From Chitinophagales bacterium (GTDB lineage Bacteria > Bacteroidota > Bacteroidia > Chitinophagales > CAIODY01): a DNA stretch of 40,869 nucleotides. The stretch is from positions 1-40,869 of the forward strand of contig CANFST010000024.1 of the NCBI GenBank assembly GCA_947449695.1, read 5' to 3'. Under the pieces are notes generated by a model. It ran no database searches. It saw only the letters and a list, made by a program, of their open reading frames with translations, and was not told the origin of the DNA. Position numbers and translations under genes: made by a program. This document shows, piece by piece, positions 38,300 through 40,869 of this stretch (within the stretch, counting starts at the first letter, position 1; each line of letters begins with the position of its first letter).

Positions 38300-40869
38300 A
38301 TGATGAATAAATTACTACGCCTATTTTCGATTGCATTTATCTCAGTTTTATTTTCCCTTAATTATTGTTTTGCCCAATGTCCACCAAATGTTAATTTTGA
38401 ATATGGCAATTTAGCAAACTGGCAATGCTTTAAAGGAACTGTTACAACTGGTACAGGAACTTGCCCACTTTGCACACCTTCAATTCCAACATGGAATCCT
38501 ACAACGCCTGTCAGCCCAGTTGCAGGTCGGCATCAAATAATGAGTGGCATTGCATTAGACCCCTATTTTTTAAAACCTCCCTCAGTAAATTGCCCTGTTG
38601 TTTGCCCTTATATTACTGGAAATTCTTTCTCTTTAAAATTGGGGAATGATCATACAAATGATTCGTGTGAAAAGATTAGATATTTTGTTAGAATACCAGC
38701 TGGGCAAAACTATTCCACCTTTACTTATTGGTATGCCGTTGTTTTAGATAACCCCGGAAGTGGACACCTACTTAATGCAATGCCAAGGTTTCAGGTACAA
38801 GCAATTGATTCTGCTACAGGTAGTTTGATAGATTGTTCCACCTCTAATTTTATTTGCGGCAGCTCTATGCCTGGTTTTGTTGGTCATTACAATAGTTCTG
38901 CTGGATTGGTAAATGATTTTGATACTACTATGTGTAAGAATTGGGCTCCGGCTATGTTGAATTTTAAAAACAGAGGTGGAACAACTGTAATCATTGAGTT
39001 CATGACAGCTGATTGTACTTATGGTGGTCACTTTGGGTATGCTTATCTTGATTTTGATAATTGTACTGCTGCTGTTATACGAATGGCAAATTGTGCTGGC
39101 TCTAATTGTGATACATTAATTGCTCCACCAGGTTTTCAAAGTTACAAATGGTTTGATTCAACTTTAACAACTACCTTAGGAAATGGTGATTCGTTGTTTC
39201 TTTGCCCTGCCCCTACAGATACCTTTAAACTAAAATTAGCAGTTTATCCCTATACAAATTATGGATGTGCTGATACATTTACCGTTACCATTTATCCTTC
39301 TATTCCCCCTGTTGCTAATTTTACTTTTAGCGATAGCTTATGCCCAGGCTTCCCATTTCAGTTTTATGATTTATCCTCAACAATAAGTACAGGTCAATAT
39401 ATCAATAACTGGAAATGGGATTTTGGTGATCCTTATGCTACAGGAGCGAATTCTAATTTTTCTACTTTACAAAATCCCTCTCATATTTATGATAGTGTTG
39501 GTACTTATCAGGTTAGCTTAATTTCATCAACCAATGCCCATTGTTTTTCTGATACCATTATTAAGACAATTCACATCTTAAATAAAAATCATGTTTTTGC
39601 AAGCAAAAATGATACGATTTGTGCAGGCACTTCATTCATTTTAACAGCAACTGGTTTTGGACCAATACCACCAGCCATTTTGCCTTGTGCTTTAAATACC
39701 ACAGGCGGCTGTAGTGGCTCAACATCAGCTGCACAAGTAGGTAGTGGCACTAACACTTCAGCTACATTTACACCTTTTGATAATAACTACACTAACGAAC
39801 GAAGTATGTTGCGTTATAGCGCAAGCAGTTTGAGTGCAGCACTAGGAGCAGGGGTAAAAGTATTAACTGCTTTGCAATTAAATATTACCACCAAACAAAG
39901 CTTTTTCCCTTTCACTGGTTTAACAATTAAAGTGGGTTGCATTCCTTCACCTACAGGTGCTTGGAGCAGTGGGGCAATAAACTTTCCATCCATTACAAAC
40001 TTTGTGGTTTATGGACCCAACAACTATTCAACTACTGCAGGCTGGAATACATTCACGTTTGCGAATCCATATAATTGGGATGGTGTAAGTGATCTGATTG
40101 TAGAAATTTGTTATGCAAGCAGTTTGTTCTCTAATGCAGATATTGTACAAAAGACTGTTACGGCTGGCAATACAGTTATTTTCGGAGAAAATGTTGGCGC
40201 TCCTGCTGGATGCAATATCACATCAGGCAACGCAAGCAATTTATTACCCAATATCAAATTTTCATATTGCACTGTGCCTTTGATTAATGGTTATAATTAT
40301 CAATGGATTTCTTCACCAGCCAATGCATTTACAAGTACACCATTTAATGATTCTTTAATTGCTGCACCAACAGGAACAACTACATATACAGTAAATATGA
40401 TTGGAACAACACCATGTATTGTAACTGATAAAGTAGTATTACATATTGTTCCAGCATTTGGTGTTATTCATTCCCCAAATAGAGCAAAATGTGTTGGCGA
40501 CACCGTGAAATTATTTGCCAACAGCAATAATCCATTAGCCAACATTACTCATTGGAAATGGATAAGCAAACATGGCAATCCAATAAACTGTGATACTTGC
40601 AATTTACCAATAGTCACCATCAATAAAAGAGATACAATAGTAGTAAAAATTTCTACCTCTTCTGGCTGCTTTAAGCAAGATACTATTTATTTAGATACAT
40701 TGGCTTCCCCCCTTGCCAGCTTTGTATTAAACCATAGTCATCAGTGTAGTGGGCTGAAAGTAATAGCGACCTCAACATCAGCAGTAAATGCAGGCGGCGG
40801 ACCAGTAACTTATACCTGGAATTTTAACAGTCCTGATTATTTTGGTGCCAATACCACCAATAATATTGA
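38300..40869 (+). CDS. Large secreted PKD-domain protein, 3' end missing
   Basis: The frame from ATG 38300 (MMNKLLRLFSIAFISVL...) is open to the right edge, about 856 codons without a stop. A signal peptide ends near NYCFAQ. PKD domains are visible: FYDLSSTISTGQYINNWKWD then FGDPYATGANSNF at about residue 355, and a later one near TYTWNFNSPDYF at the end. Other parts contain Cys-rich strands and a Thr/Asn-rich region. PKD domains mediate adhesion and often precede a T9SS sorting domain, which would be beyond the edge. It follows the YwqK lipoprotein by 49 bases. Function: surface adhesin or enzyme scaffold, not determined. Confidence 0.88.
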   Translation, partial: MMNKLLRLFSIAFISVLFSLNYCFAQCPPNVNFEYGNLANWQCFKGTVTTGTGTCPLCTPSIPTWNPTTPVSPVAGRHQIMSGIALDPYFLKPPSVNCPVVCPYITGNSFSLKLGNDHTNDSCEKIRYFVRIPAGQNYSTFTYWYAVVLDNPGSGHLLNAMPRFQVQAIDSATGSLIDCSTSNFICGSSMPGFVGHYNSSAGLVNDFDTTMCKNWAPAMLNFKNRGGTTVIIEFMTADCTYGGHFGYAYLDFDNCTAAVIRMANCAGSNCDTLIAPPGFQSYKWFDSTLTTTLGNGDSLFLCPAPTDTFKLKLAVYPYTNYGCADTFTVTIYPSIPPVANFTFSDSLCPGFPFQFYDLSSTISTGQYINNWKWDFGDPYATGANSNFSTLQNPSHIYDSVGTYQVSLISSTNAHCFSDTIIKTIHILNKNHVFASKNDTICAGTSFILTATGFGPIPPAILPCALNTTGGCSGSTSAAQVGSGTNTSATFTPFDNNYTNERSMLRYSASSLSAALGAGVKVLTALQLNITTKQSFFPFTGLTIKVGCIPSPTGAWSSGAINFPSITNFVVYGPNNYSTTAGWNTFTFANPYNWDGVSDLIVEICYASSLFSNADIVQKTVTAGNTVIFGENVGAPAGCNITSGNASNLLPNIKFSYCTVPLINGYNYQWISSPANAFTSTPFNDSLIAAPTGTTTYTVNMIGTTPCIVTDKVVLHIVPAFGVIHSPNRAKCVGDTVKLFANSNNPLANITHWKWISKHGNPINCDTCNLPIVTINKRDTIVVKISTSSGCFKQDTIYLDTLASPLASFVLNHSHQCSGLKVIATSTSAVNAGGGPVTYTWNFNSPDYFGANTTNNI

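Overview
The window reads as a chromosomal segment of a low-GC member of the Bacteroidota, probably Chitinophagia/Saprospiria-like (inference). Four things point there: many promoters carry the phylum's TAnnTTTG -7 box instead of an E. coli -10 box; ribosome binding sites are A-rich rather than GGAGG; a C-terminal type IX secretion sorting domain is present; and there is a serine palmitoyltransferase-type enzyme together with MqnE of the futalosine menaquinone route. No phage, integrase, intact insertion sequence or CRISPR array was seen.

Layout. (1) 1-1622: an exported-looking VOC protein, a MarR regulator and an SRPBCC protein, with a 152-bp intergenic repeat element between the last two. 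(2) 1826-4323: a type II restriction-modification pair (PD-(D/E)XK nuclease and NPPW adenine methyltransferase), followed by about 840 noncoding bases, of which about 560 are a degenerate array with a strict 20-bp period. (3) 5166-8199: a cytosolic copper-storage protein (Csp) and a compact arsenic operon (arsR, DUF6428-like, arsC, DUF2490-like, MIP channel) bracketed by two hairpins that are identical except for their loops. (4) 8293-11994: a nine-gene operon led by a cysteine-free ArsR-type repressor with four SRPBCC proteins, two VOC proteins, a DoxX membrane protein and a 69-residue protein; its promoter carries two copies of a GCAAC-N6-GTTGC operator. (5) 12083-15518: an NgoPII-like restriction-modification operon (C5 methyltransferase and nuclease) with an OLD-like ATPase/TOPRIM gene between the two enzymes, all with 4-base overlaps.

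(6) 15722-21935: aromatic amino acid and phenylacetate catabolism: a DinB-like protein, homogentisate dioxygenase, 4-hydroxyphenylpyruvate dioxygenase, then paaA-paaB-paaC-paaD and a group III truncated haemoglobin where paaE might be expected. (7) 22150-32213: mainly core genes: universal stress protein, CAP-domain protein, J-domain/KTSC protein, release factor 3, a dicarboxylate symporter, tRNA-His, the sphingolipid-type PLP enzyme, dprA, an AraC-like regulator and an APC permease. (8) 32245-40869: a lipoprotein of unknown function, mqnE with an overlapping Nudix gene, a T9SS cargo protein, a TPR-like protein, a YwqK-repeat lipoprotein and a large secreted PKD protein that runs off the right edge.

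The left third is an accessory stress and defence region: two restriction systems flank arsenic, copper and ArsR/SRPBCC operons. The right two thirds is mostly housekeeping and catabolism. The most unusual signals are the 20-bp-period array, the REase-OLD-MTase operon with an apparent scarcity of GGCC sites around it, the paired CACATAG/CTATGTGG intergenic elements, and the readable dual-operator promoter of the SRPBCC operon.
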